Positions 9,832-18,239 of a stretch of 37,770 nucleotides of DNA are shown here, piece after piece. Both the position numbers and the translations under genes were made by a program. Position 1 is the first letter of the stretch, and each line of letters begins with the position of its first letter. The stretch is from assembly GCF_017884005.1 (NCBI RefSeq), contig NZ_QFAY01000027.1, positions 1 to 37,770 on the forward strand, written 5' to 3'. Under the pieces are notes generated by a model. That model saw nothing but the letters and a program-made list of their open reading frames with translations, ran no database searches and was not told the DNA's origin. Source of the DNA: Streptococcus panodentis. GTDB taxonomy: Bacteria > Bacillota > Bacilli > Lactobacillales > Streptococcaceae.

Positions 9832-9863
9832 TTTGCTCCTCTTTCATTGATTGCAGTTCCTTG

Positions 9864-9893
9864 ATTATACCATCAAAAGGGATTTTTTGGCAA
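9864..9893 (-). promoter_or_regulatory. Promoter of the ABC-F gene
   Basis: -35 TTGCCA (9888-9893), an 18-base spacer and -10 TATAAT (9864-9869), about 33 bases before the ATG. Confidence 0.7.
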
Positions 9894-9928
9894 GACAGAG
9901 TCATTTATCGTCATTTAGTTTATCTTTT

Positions 9929-9980
9929 ATACTCTTCGAAAATCCCTTCAAACCACGTCAGTGCCGCCTTGCTCTATCTG
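9929..9980 (+). repeat. BOX element fragment (boxA-like)
   Basis: The sequence ATACTCTTCGAAAATC, followed by CTTCAAACCACGTCAG and a GCCGCCTTGC stretch, matches the boxA module of streptococcal BOX repeats, the target of the BOX-A1R fingerprinting primer. No boxB or boxC module is visible, so this is a solitary or decayed boxA. Confidence 0.75.
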
Positions 9981-9996
9981 CCCACCAGACTGCACG

Positions 9997-10022
9997 ATAA
10001 AAGCGGGCCCCTGGTGCCCGCT
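9997..10022 (-). terminator. Terminator after the DUF898 gene
   Basis: Arms AGCGGGC (10002-10008) and GCCCGCT (10016-10022) are followed on the minus strand by TTTTAT. It lies 10 bases after the stop of the DUF898 frame. Confidence 0.75.
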
Positions 10023-10031
10023 CTGTTTCTT

Positions 10032-10339
10032 CTAGTTCAAATGATGGGTGTGCTTGGTAATCCACTGGGTTAGCTTGATATTGAGCCAGAAGCCATAAAT
10101 CCCAAAAGTAATCAGGGTCAAGAGCCACCATTTTATCCAATTTCCGAAAAGCTGCATCGCGGTCCCGTCGAAATAAAGGCGGTGCCCATCGATAACCGTG
10201 TGCTTCACCTTCCAATTATACAGGATACACAGGCTCCAAGGAACACAGATGCCCAAGGTCAAGGCAGCAATCAAAACCGCTAAAAAGACATGGCCAATGT
10301 AGGAAAAAAGGCCCCATCAAAATAAGATTCTTTACCCAC
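10032..10339 (-). pseudogene. DUF898 membrane protein gene with a one-base frameshift
   Basis: An intact downstream frame of about 80 codons encodes the end of a DUF898 (YjgN-like) membrane protein: KHTVIDGHRLYFDGTA, then NWIKWWLLTLITFGIYGFW. Upstream, a GTG at 10339 with AAGGAG five bases before it starts VGKESYFDG in another frame. Adding one base to the G run at 10312-10315 (minus strand) joins the frames: the DG continues GLFSYIGHVFLAVLIAA into the intact part, giving about 102 residues, the expected family size. So the gene is disrupted by a single-base loss in a homopolymer, or the base was miscalled. The function of DUF898 proteins is not known to me. Confidence 0.8.
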
Positions 10340-10352
10340 AATTTCTCCTTCT

Positions 10353-11045
10353 CTATACCAGCTCTTTTAAAAACTGAATCAGGGTTTCCGCAGAACGTTT
10401 ACCAGCATGATGGATAAATTCATCAAAGGTCATATTAGCATCATGGCTGGCCGTGTCACTCATGGCCCGAATGACCATAAAGGGCAGACCGACCGAATGC
10501 GCAGCCTGAGCAATAGCTGCGCCCTCCATCTCGACAGCCAAGACATCAGGGAAATGCTCCTTGATGCGGTCAATCCTGTCCTGACCGGCGATGAAACTGT
10601 CGCCTGTTGCAATCAAGCCGACCCGGCTGGTCTGCTGGGTTTTGTCCAAAATCTTCCGCATTTCAGATAGCAGATAACGGCTGGCTTCATAATAGAGCGG
10701 CTGACGGGCCATCTGACCGTAGTCATAGCCAAAGGCGGTCACATCAACATCGTGGTAGACCAGACGGTCGGCTACCACGACATCTCCGACAGCCAGCCCT
10801 TCTGCTACCGCACCGGCTGAGCCGGTGTTAATGACCACTGTCACCTTAAAATCATTGACCAAAACCGCCACACTCATGGCCGACATAACCTTGCCAATCC
10901 CGCTTTCGACCAGAACCACCTCATGGCGGCCGATAGAGCCCGTATGGTAAACATGGCCTAAACGCAGGTGCTTCTGAGGATTTTCCAGATGCTCCAGCAG
11001 AACCTTCAGTTCCTCGGGCATAGCCGCAATAATTCCAATTTTCAT
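10353..11045 (-). CDS. mtnN: 5'-methylthioadenosine/S-adenosylhomocysteine nucleosidase
   Basis: This 230-aa enzyme cleaves adenine from methylthioadenosine and S-adenosylhomocysteine. It feeds methionine salvage and supplies S-ribosylhomocysteine for LuxS. Signature stretches are MKIGIIAAMPEELKVL at the N-terminus, NTGSAGAV near 75, VAVEMEGAAIAQ (near 173-184) with the substrate-binding Met-Glu, and RAMSDTAS with the catalytic Asp (near 200). Length and motifs are normal. GGAGAAG precedes the ATG. It lies 185 bases after macP, so it may be transcribed partly by read-through from glmU. Confidence 0.96.
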   Translation of the reverse strand: MKIGIIAAMPEELKVLLEHLENPQKHLRLGHVYHTGSIGRHEVVLVESGIGKVMSAMSVAVLVNDFKVTVVINTGSAGAVAEGLAVGDVVVADRLVYHDVDVTAFGYDYGQMARQPLYYEASRYLLSEMRKILDKTQQTSRVGLIATGDSFIAGQDRIDRIKEHFPDVLAVEMEGAAIAQAAHSVGLPFMVIRAMSDTASHDANMTFDEFIHHAGKRSAETLIQFLKELV

Positions 11046-11181
11046 GACTTCTCCAATTACATTTTAAACACTTCTATCCTCAATCCATCTCAGAAGCCTC
11101 CTCTGCCAGACAGCGGGACAGGCTCTGCTCGCCGGCTGATGCGAACCCTTATCGGATGAGCTGCTATCCAGCTGACAAAAA

Positions 11182-11216
11182 AGAGAGGATTTCTGAATCA
11201 GTCTATCCTATTTCTG
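11182..11216 (-). terminator. Probable terminator after macP
   Basis: On the minus strand a GGAT...ATCC stem with an inner CTGA/TCAG stem is followed by CTCTTTTTT. The stem is interrupted, so termination is probably partial and mtnN could still receive read-through. Confidence 0.45.
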
Positions 11217-11230
11217 CTTTTAATGGGCAC

Positions 11231-11644
11231 TTACAGCCAGATAATGGCCGCAATCAAAATCGCCAGCAGAATTACCACCCAAAACAGAATTTTATTGAGC
11301 TTAGCCTGAAAGATACCGCGTTTCTGATTTTCAATGCGGCGGCTCTTGGTCACCGTCGGATCCACCTCGATATGCAGAGTCTCATCTGTAAAGCCTTCCT
11401 GCTGGGGCTGTTCCTGATAGCCAAAAGCAGCCTGCTGACCGCTGGGTTCCTCATAGCCAAAGCGGCGGCTCTGAGGGCTCTGGTAGCCAAATTGACTATC
11501 CTGCCGCCGGTCCTGATAGCCCAAAGGGCTTCTGCTGGTTGAGATAATCTTCGTTTCCTCATCATCCATGAGAGGCGGTCCTGAAATATCCTCGCCGCGG
11601 TTGGCCCGCTCAATCATTTCATCCGTTAATAAAGCTTTTCTCAT
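11231..11644 (-). CDS. macP: MacP, membrane cofactor of class A penicillin-binding protein PBP2a
   Basis: This 137-aa protein begins [19 protein letters not shown], close to the pneumococcal MacP N-terminus, and ends in a single membrane helix (about residues 117-137). In S. pneumoniae MacP activates PBP2a and is phosphorylated by the kinase StkP on a threonine in a DEET-K context. The equivalent here is Thr31 in DDEETKI. The middle region is disordered and repetitive, with several G(Y)(Q/E) units such as FGYQSPQ, FGYEEP and FGYQEQP, and looks longer than the pneumococcal version. The order glmU-nudix-macP-mtnN matches that known in pneumococcus, which supports the call. Confidence 0.88.
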   Translation of the reverse strand: MRKALLTDEMIERANRGEDISGPPLMDDEETKIISTSRSPLGYQDRRQDSQFGYQSPQSRRFGYEEPSGQQAAFGYQEQPQQEGFTDETLHIEVDPTVTKSRRIENQKRGIFQAKLNKILFWVVILLAILIAAIIWL

Positions 11645-11656
11645 TGTCTTACGTTC

Positions 11657-12205
11657 CTATTTGTTCATTTTTGCTTCCCAGTACTGCAGAGCCATAATGG
11701 TCTTGGCGTCGCAAATATCCCCGCTTGCCAGCAGTTCACGCGCTTCCTCCAAGGTCACTTCAACAATCTCCAGCGTCTCATCCTCGTCCTGGGGCCGCGG
11801 ATTGTCGACCTTTGTCAAATAGCTGGCGCTGTACAGCTTGATTTTTTCATTGCAAAAGCCGATAGCAGAGTAAAAGTCATAAACCAGCTCCAGCCGGCCT
11901 CTATAGCCGGTCTCCTCTTCCAATTCACGCAGAGCCGCTGCCTTGGGGTCGGCATTTTCCCCCAGCTCGAGCTTGCCTGCCGGAATCTCGTAAGACGTCG
12001 CTTCAATGGCCTTGCGGTACTGCTTGACCAGAATCATCCTGTCTTCCGGCGTCAGGGCAATGACGGCCACTGCACCGTTATGGAAAATCAAATCCCGCTG
12101 AGCCAGTCCCTTGCCCTGAGGCAGCTCGACTTGGTCTGTCACAACCTTAAAAATCGGTCCCTGATAAATCTCTGTCCGCTGGACAGTTTTTTCTTCAAAT
12201 TCCAT
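11657..12205 (-). CDS. NUDIX hydrolase, ADP-ribose pyrophosphatase-like
   Basis: This 182-aa enzyme probably hydrolyses ADP-ribose or related nucleoside diphosphate sugars. The NUDIX box lies near residues 99-123 (GKLELGENADP, then RELEEETGY) with the metal-binding REXXEE glutamates. The upstream QYRKAIEATSYEIPAG stretch is typical of the ADPRase group, which has a dimer-forming N-terminal strand region. It starts 8 bases after the glmU stop and ends 12 bases before the macP start, so it belongs to the glmU operon. Confidence 0.92.
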   Translation of the reverse strand: MEFEEKTVQRTEIYQGPIFKVVTDQVELPQGKGLAQRDLIFHNGAVAVIALTPEDRMILVKQYRKAIEATSYEIPAGKLELGENADPKAAALRELEEETGYRGRLELVYDFYSAIGFCNEKIKLYSASYLTKVDNPRPQDEDETLEIVEVTLEEARELLASGDICDAKTIMALQYWEAKMNK

Positions 12206-12213
12206 GGTCTTTC

Positions 12214-13647
<1,434 letters not shown>

Positions 13648-13702
13648 TTAAAAATCAAAATCAGGCTGGAGGTGAAAAAGGCAGCCGCAGAGCCCTTTCC
13701 CA

Positions 13703-13735
13703 TCAAAAAAAATCAGCCATTAAACTGCTGATTTT
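13703..13735 (-). terminator. Terminator overlapping the stop of the 13720 gene
   Basis: Arms AAATCAGC and GCTGATTT with a 9-base loop are followed by a T-run on the minus strand. The stop codon at 13720-13722 sits in the loop. Confidence 0.8.
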
Positions 13736-14514
13736 GCTTCTTTTTCTTTGATTTTATTGGGAAGGCGGACTGTCGTTTTGCCATAGTCCTTGAAGACGGC
13801 CCGCTGCTTGAAGTGGACCAACTCGCCATCGAGGGCAGTATCCTGGTCCAGTTCCAGTTCCATATCAATGGACTGGATCGTCCGGCTCTTGGGGTCTACC
13901 ACAAAGGAAACCTGGCACTGCTCAATACTGATGGATGGATCATAATGCTCATCATTATAGGCATAGTAGAAGGCATCAATCAAGTCATAGGCCAAATCAT
14001 CTTCTGCTGTGACTGAAAACTCATAACCGTTTTCCACCTTTTTCTTGGTCAGTTCTGACTCATTATCTGCCATAGCTTCCAGCAAGGCCTTAAAAGAAGA
14101 GATTCCCGAATAGCCATCGATATATTGCCGCGCTTTCGTATCATCAAGCGTCTCAAAACCATCCTCTCCTTCTAAGTACATCCGATCCTCACTGAAATAA
14201 TGGGTCAGCTCCTGATCATCATAGCTTTCATAGAGCTTGGCCAAGTAAGGCGATTCTGCAACGGTCAGCTGCTTCACTGTCTTGGCTTTTTTGAGCCGGC
14301 CGTCTTCCAGATAGGTGGACTCGGACTGCCGGTCCATGTAGAAACTGTCCTGATCGAATTTTTCCAAGGAGGCACCCAACACAGCAGGCAGCTCAAAGCG
14401 CGACTCGAGAACTTCTGCTATCCCTCCGGACTTAAAGTAAGTATAGAGCGCGGTCCCGCCAATCAGCACAGAACAGACACAGCCATAGATGATAAAAAAA
14501 TGAAGCTTCTTCAA
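13720..14514 (-). CDS. Membrane-anchored extracellular protein of unknown function
   Basis: I do not recognise this protein. It has one N-terminal hydrophobic segment (FFIIYGCVCSVLIGGTALY), no LPXTG and no clear lipobox, so it is probably anchored by an uncleaved signal with about 235 residues outside. The outer part is acidic and soluble. A pattern of alternating strands (ENGYEFSVTAEDDL, QVSFVVDPKSRTIQSIDMELELD) recalls the folds of extracytoplasmic ligand-binding lipoproteins, but that is a guess. The frame is open from TTG 14520, which touches AGGAGG. The TTG at 14514 has the proper 6-base spacing, so I start there (264 aa). It is monocistronic, with its own promoter and terminator. Confidence 0.85.
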   Translation of the reverse strand: MKKLHFFIIYGCVCSVLIGGTALYTYFKSGGIAEVLESRFELPAVLGASLEKFDQDSFYMDRQSESTYLEDGRLKKAKTVKQLTVAESPYLAKLYESYDDQELTHYFSEDRMYLEGEDGFETLDDTKARQYIDGYSGISSFKALLEAMADNESELTKKKVENGYEFSVTAEDDLAYDLIDAFYYAYNDEHYDPSISIEQCQVSFVVDPKSRTIQSIDMELELDQDTALDGELVHFKQRAVFKDYGKTTVRLPNKIKEKEAKSAV

Positions 14515-14554
14515 ACCCAACCTCCTAGAGATTCTCTGTTATTTTGCAGCTTTT

Positions 14555-14583
14555 ATTATAAGCTTTTTTGACCTTATTTTCAA
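14555..14583 (-). promoter_or_regulatory. Promoter of the 13720-14514 gene
   Basis: -35 TTGAAA (14578-14583), a 17-base spacer and -10 TATAAT (14555-14560). Confidence 0.75.
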
Positions 14584-14622
14584 TCTTTTTCAGAAAAAGC
14601 TTTGGCAAACTGATAAAAAAAC

Positions 14623-14785
14623 GAGGCTGAGACAAAAGACCTTCAGCCTCGCTTTATTTTGGTAAAAAACTCTTGACGCGGCAGCTGTGGGAGTGAAAAG
14701 GTTTGGGGAACCTTTTCAGCCTGAGCTTAGAAACAAAAGAGTGCAGGGAACTAAATTTTTAAAAATTTAGTTCTGTCCCACCGCC
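14623..14785 (+). repeat. Modular repeat, copy A (163 bp)
   Basis: It starts GAGGCTGAGACAAAAG and ends CTGTCCCACCGCC; the two ends are imperfect inverted repeats of each other. The module CTTGACGCGG(C/T)AGCTG and a perfect 24-bp palindrome (14749-14772) are shared with copies B and C. The interior (about 14687-14748) is different from B and C and contains its own hairpin, AAAAGGTT/AACCTTTT. So this is a second subtype with conserved ends and an exchanged middle. Confidence 0.85.
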
Positions 14786-14816
14786 CTCCGCACTTCAGCC
14801 AGATTCTGCGATCAAA

Positions 14817-15407
14817 TCAGGCTTTTCTGTCAGCCAGTCGCTCCATCCAGATAAATTCTTTGAAGTCTTTTAGAGGATTGAGAAAAGGCTTCTTTTTTCT
14901 GGCAAACTCCCGAAAGCCCAGCTTTTGGTAGCAGCGGATGGCAGCTTCGTTGCTGTCCTTGACATCCAGGATATAATCTTTGAAGCCCGCCAGCTTCATG
15001 CTTTCTTTCAGCATTTGCCGGCCCAGCCCCTGCCCCCGGTAAGCAGCAGCGACTGCCACATACTCGATATAGCCAGTGGTCGCAGGAATCTTACCTGGCT
15101 TTTCGAAATCACTGAAACCTAGGCTCAGGAAAAAAACTTTAATCCGGCCAAAGCGCTCAGCCAACTGCTGTCTATCCAGCTTAGTGGCTCGGCCATTCGC
15201 ATCCGAAATGGCTAAAATACCAATAATCTGCCCAGTTTGCTCAGCGACATAAAAGTACTTGATTTGCAGCACTTGCTCCATAAAGTCAAGAACAAATTCT
15301 CTGCCAAACTGCTTAACGAAAGCAGAAAAATCATTGTCATAGGCAGTGACAATAGTGCTGGCAATGGTTTTACGGTCGGATTCGGCCGCTTTTCTGATCT
15401 TTACCAT
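14817..15407 (-). CDS. GNAT family N-acetyltransferase
   Basis: This 196-aa protein has the GNAT acetyl-CoA site IEYVAVAAAYRGQGLGRQML (around residues 115-135, with the R-G-Q-G-L-G loop) and the C-terminal ...NEAAIRCYQKLGF motif. The substrate is unknown. AAGGAGG stands six bases before its ATG, although that start lies within the last 38 bases of the PadR-type gene. The two are therefore co-transcribed and probably translationally linked, and the regulator may control this enzyme. Confidence 0.9.
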   Translation of the reverse strand: MVKIRKAAESDRKTIASTIVTAYDNDFSAFVKQFGREFVLDFMEQVLQIKYFYVAEQTGQIIGILAISDANGRATKLDRQQLAERFGRIKVFFLSLGFSDFEKPGKIPATTGYIEYVAVAAAYRGQGLGRQMLKESMKLAGFKDYILDVKDSNEAAIRCYQKLGFREFARKKKPFLNPLKDFKEFIWMERLADRKA

Positions 15408-16035
15408 ACGAAACCTCCTTCTTTTCTTCAGCCAGCTGCTGGCGCAGTTTCTTAAACCAGTCTAACTGGAAGCGAGCGGAGTCCATTCCAAACTCCAAGG
15501 TCTTGAGCTCAAAGTAAGCAACCTGAGAAATGCTCTCGGCTAGGCTGCCGGTCTGGCTGATCTCCATCAGGTTTTGAGCCAGCTGCTCCTTCTGCTCCAA
15601 ATAAGCCTGAATCACCGCCTGCTCCTCAGCCAGCTGGATACCCTCTTTGACCTTCTTTAATTTGCTCAGCTCGTCCTCCAGACCCTCAATGGTCTGATTC
15701 AGCAGGTCCATCTGCTCCCTCCTAGGAAGATAGCCCATAAAGAGAAATTTCCCCAAATCCATATTTTTGGTTTTGCCCATATCAATGGGAGTTTTAAGCC
15801 AGTCTAAAAACAACTGCCGCCCAGCGGGGGTAAGAGCGTATTCTTTTTTCATTTTTCCTTTCTCGACATACTCTGAAAAAGTCACTGCTTCCTGCTGGGA
15901 TAGTTTTTTCAAAGCAGCTTGGATACTGCCCAGACTGTCGCTGCAGATACTAGTGAAATTCTGGCGAATGATCTGGCGAATCTCATAAACCGTGAAATGT
16001 TTTATCATGAGCAGACCTAAAATAAGTTTGTCCAT
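15370..16035 (-). CDS. PadR family transcriptional regulator (long, Vir-type C-terminus)
   Basis: The N-terminal winged helix spans about residues 1-95: ILGLLMIKHFTVYEI, SLGSIQAALKKLSQ, and the wing EKGKMKKEYALTPAGR. A helical C-terminal dimerisation region of about 110 residues follows, as in the PadR subfamily with a Vir-like domain. It probably represses its own operon. The promoter at 16065-16093 is followed by a GGAGGG ribosome site. The only downstream partner is the GNAT gene overlapped by 38 bases. The inducer is unknown. Confidence 0.88.
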   Translation of the reverse strand: MDKLILGLLMIKHFTVYEIRQIIRQNFTSICSDSLGSIQAALKKLSQQEAVTFSEYVEKGKMKKEYALTPAGRQLFLDWLKTPIDMGKTKNMDLGKFLFMGYLPRREQMDLLNQTIEGLEDELSKLKKVKEGIQLAEEQAVIQAYLEQKEQLAQNLMEISQTGSLAESISQVAYFELKTLEFGMDSARFQLDWFKKLRQQLAEEKKEVSYGKDQKSGRIRP

Positions 16036-16064
16036 TGCTTCCCTCCATTATTCTTATATACCTA

Positions 16065-16093
16065 ATAGTAATATTTTTATTAAAGTTTGTCAA
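16065..16093 (-). promoter_or_regulatory. Promoter of the PadR-GNAT operon
   Basis: Consensus -35 TTGACA (16088-16093), a 17-base spacer and -10 TACTAT (16065-16070). The AT-rich stretch just downstream (ATTAGGTATATAAG) could hold the PadR site, but I see no perfect dyad. Confidence 0.75.
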
Positions 16094-16106
16094 GAAATTA
16101 TAAAAA

Positions 16107-16276
16107 GGCGGTGGGACAGAACTAAATTTTTAAAAATTTAGTTCGTCGTCCCAGCCCCGCGAGGATGATTAGGAGCTTTTTGGAGTCTAAAAGACGAACA
16201 AAAAGTCCAATCAGCTACCGCGTCAAGAGTTTTTTACCAAAATAAAGCGAAACTGAAGGACTTTTGTCTCAGCCTC
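16107..16276 (-). repeat. Modular repeat, copy B (170 bp)
   Basis: Near-identical to copy C but inverted. Read on the minus strand it starts GAGGCTGAGACAAAAG and ends GACAGAACT...CCACCGCC-type. The 24-bp palindrome is at 16120-16143. Its GAGGCTGAG end stops 7 bases from the stop codon of the ASCH-domain gene. Confidence 0.88.
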
Positions 16277-16283
16277 TTCTGGA

Positions 16284-16727
16284 CTAGTCCAGCGGATAGA
16301 CTTTCCGAAATTCTTCCAAGACGACACCGGTCTCTTCTGAAAATTCCAAGCCGGCTTCTGCCAGCCATTCGGTAAAGAACTCCTCATGCACCTGCCGCCA
16401 GTAAGCAAGGCTGCGGTCGCCCTCACCTTCTTTGAAAGCATGGTCAGCTGATACTTGGTTAAAGGGAACAACTGTAACTTTAGTGATTTCAATGATGCAG
16501 ACAGCCCTGCCCTGACTGTCCAAGATGACATCAAAGGTGCCGGCCTGCGGGATCGGCTCCTGGTCTACAGCATAAAGCTCATAGGCCGAGGCCGTCGCTG
16601 TCTTCTGACCGCGCAGCACCAGCTCGGCCAGCTGGTCTGGCTCTGCGCCAAAGGCCCAGGCGTCAATATCGTCGCCAATCTTTGGATTGATTTTCTTGTA
16701 TGCCTGCCACATTTCTTTTGGGGTCAT
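16284..16727 (-). CDS. ASCH domain protein
   Basis: This 147-aa protein has the ASCH signature. Features are a DAWAFG motif, the GQKTATAS loop with its conserved G-x-K-T/S-x(4)-S/T type core, a VIEITKV-like strand (IIEITKVTVVPF) and the HAFKEGEGDRSLAYWRQVHEEFF helix region. ASCH domains are PUA-related; some hydrolyse N4-acetylcytidine and others are thought to bind RNA, so the activity is not settled. The frame opens at a GTG (16730), but the ATG at 16727 has the better spacing (5) from AGGAG and is chosen. Confidence 0.85.
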   Translation of the reverse strand: MTPKEMWQAYKKINPKIGDDIDAWAFGAEPDQLAELVLRGQKTATASAYELYAVDQEPIPQAGTFDVILDSQGRAVCIIEITKVTVVPFNQVSADHAFKEGEGDRSLAYWRQVHEEFFTEWLAEAGLEFSEETGVVLEEFRKVYPLD

Positions 16728-16777
16728 CACTTCTCCTGTCTTTCTAAAATGATAATTATTGTTTATAAAAAATCTTC

Positions 16778-16948
16778 CTACAAAACTGTATCTTTATCAA
16801 AATCCATAAAGTCATCATGCTCATAATAGTAAATCAGAGCCTGTAAACACTCTTGATCAGTCACTTCTGCTTTCTGCTCCATGACTGACAAGAGAACATC
16901 CGCAAAATCTTCACCGTAATAAATCAACTCCAGCTCCTGCTCCCTTAC
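16778..16948 (-). pseudogene. C-terminal fragment of a gene cut by the ISL3 remnant
   Basis: An open minus frame of about 55 codons ends at TAG 16778-16780. It reads ...EQELELIYYGEDFADVLL, then VTDQECLQALIYYYEHDDF and MDFDKDTVL. Composition is that of a real, acidic protein tail, but there is no start or ribosome site. The frame runs straight into the transposase fragment at about 16945. I do not recognise the family; small acidic proteins of this sort include immunity proteins and antitoxins, which I mention only as a possibility. Confidence 0.5.
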
Positions 16949-17183
16949 TTGTCTTTGGACTCATTGAAGATACCATTTCTTATGTAAATCCTATTTTTCA
17001 AACTGTTTTTAAGACCTTCTTGAAAAACAAGGATAAGATCCTGAACGCACTGGAACTGCCCTACTCAAACACAAAACTAGAAGCTACTAACAACCTCATC
17101 AAAGTCATCAAGCGAAACGCTTTCGGATTTCGGAACTTTGACAATTTTAAAACTAGAATCCTCATCGCTTTGAACATCAAAAA
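16945..17183 (+). pseudogene. ISL3-family (IS1167/IS1193-like) transposase, 3' fragment
   Basis: About 80 codons of a DDE transposase C-terminus lack the 5' part: FGLIEDTISYVNP, then KLEATNNLIKVIKRNAFGFR and NFDNFKTRILIALNIKK. The last phrase is diagnostic of ISL3-family transposases in streptococci. The frame then enters repeat copy C, which supplies a foreign tail and stop codon near 17224. The catalytic core is missing, so it is dead. Confidence 0.85.
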
Positions 17184-17354
17184 GAGGCTGAGACAAAAGT
17201 CCTTCAGTTTCGCTTTGTTTTGGTAAAAAAACTCTTGACGCGGTAGCTGATTGGACTTTTTGTTCGTCTTTTAGACTCCAAAAAGCCCCTAATCATCCTC
17301 GCGGGGCTGGGACGACGAACTAAATTTTTAAAAATTTAGTTCTGTCCCACCGCC
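17184..17354 (+). repeat. Modular repeat, copy C (171 bp), inside the ISL3 remnant
   Basis: It has the same ends, the same middle as copy B and the 24-bp palindrome (17318-17341). The left side abuts transposase codons. On the right, 10 bases separate it from the IS terminal repeat, so the element sits within the former IS. Confidence 0.88.
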
Positions 17355-17363
17355 AGATTATAA

Positions 17364-17397
17364 CTTCTCATCAACCCACTACAGTTGACAAAGAGCC
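17364..17397 (-). mobile_element. Terminal inverted repeat of the ISL3 remnant
   Basis: The reverse complement reads GGCTCTTTGTCAACTG, then TAGTGGGTTGATGAG, which matches the terminal sequence I know from streptococcal ISL3 elements. It marks the right end of the IS whose transposase fragment starts at 16945. The left end is not present. Confidence 0.6.
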
Positions 17398-17490
17398 CAA
17401 AAATCAAACATTTCCCACACTTTCTGAAATCATTTCATCCCCTTACATAGAAAGCAGACACCATTTTATAGCCTCTAGGCATTTCGAGAC

Positions 17491-17519
17491 TTGCTTCCGT
17501 AACAAACCTTTGGTAAAAT
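17491..17519 (+). promoter_or_regulatory. Promoter of the 17550 membrane protein gene
   Basis: -35 TTGCTT (17491-17496), a 17-base spacer and -10 TAAAAT (17514-17519). AAAGGAGG follows at about 17536 before the ATG. Confidence 0.65.
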
Positions 17520-17549
17520 ACTAGTAACACAAGTCTAAAGGAGGCGCTT

Positions 17550-18239
17550 ATGACTCAAAAAACGATCCGTCGCTGGGCTCCCTGGTCTATTTTAGGAAGC
17601 TGGCTGATTTATGTTGCAGATATATTGATTGCTATCTCTGACGGTTTTGGAAAGGGATTTTGGCAGCACATGCCTGATTTAGCAGCTTGGAAAGTTGATT
17701 TTGCAGGCTATGCCTTACTTCTTTTCCCGCTTTTAGGAATGGGCGTCTATATCCTCTCTATCGGGCTGAGACAAAAATGGCTAGGAATAGTAGGAGCTTG
17801 GATTCTCATGACTGTCTGTGTTTTCCTCCACACCAGCTATTTCTATTTTGCCGCCACTTCGCGGCTGTATGCCCATAATCCCTCTGCCGATATTGCAAAA
17901 TTACTAGAAAGCTTTTCAATAGTGAAAAATAACTTTCTGCTTATTTATTTCGTACTTATGGCTGTACTTCTCCTATTTATTGTTATCCTCGTTTTGAGTA
18001 AGAAAACGGCTTACCCGCGCTGGTTTGCCCTAACAACTCCCTTAACAGGAATTCTCCTTAGTCGGCTACTCAGCGCTATTGCACCAGCCCTTCGCGAAAT
18101 GCTTTCTCCTATTCTCATTCCCGCCTTTTGGTTTGCTTTAATGATAACAATAGCCATGATTTTTGCCCTAAAGGACAAAAACTTTACCAACAAGGAAGCA
18201 AGTAGCTGTCCTGAAAATTCAGTTCTCCATTTTCCTTAG
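17550..18239 (+). CDS. Multi-pass membrane protein of unknown function (DUF6796-like)
   Basis: This 229-aa protein has about six to seven hydrophobic helices, including SWLIYVADILIAI, GYALLLFPLLGMGVYIL, IVGAWILMTVCVFLH, LLIYFVLMAVLLLFIVILV and AFWFALMITIAMIFAL. I think it belongs to the DUF6796 group but cannot confirm this. It is the only complete plus-strand gene in the window. It has its own promoter and a strong ribosome site. Its 3' end overlaps the convergent short ORF at 18184-18324 by 56 bases. Confidence 0.82.
   Translation: MTQKTIRRWAPWSILGSWLIYVADILIAISDGFGKGFWQHMPDLAAWKVDFAGYALLLFPLLGMGVYILSIGLRQKWLGIVGAWILMTVCVFLHTSYFYFAATSRLYAHNPSADIAKLLESFSIVKNNFLLIYFVLMAVLLLFIVILVLSKKTAYPRWFALTTPLTGILLSRLLSAIAPALREMLSPILIPAFWFALMITIAMIFALKDKNFTNKEASSCPENSVLHFP

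Noticed and set aside
9958..10215. 85-codon minus frame overlapping the DUF898 gene
   Set aside because: Out of frame with a recognisable protein family and crosses its terminator; a shadow.
14623..14785. Repeat copy A as a riboswitch or other cis-acting RNA leader
   Set aside because: It lies downstream of a promoter pointing the other way and occurs with the same ends in unrelated contexts, so it behaves as an interspersed repeat.
14623..17354. Modular repeats as a CRISPR array
   Set aside because: The copies are 160-170 bp, inverted relative to each other and kilobases apart; there are no regular spacers.
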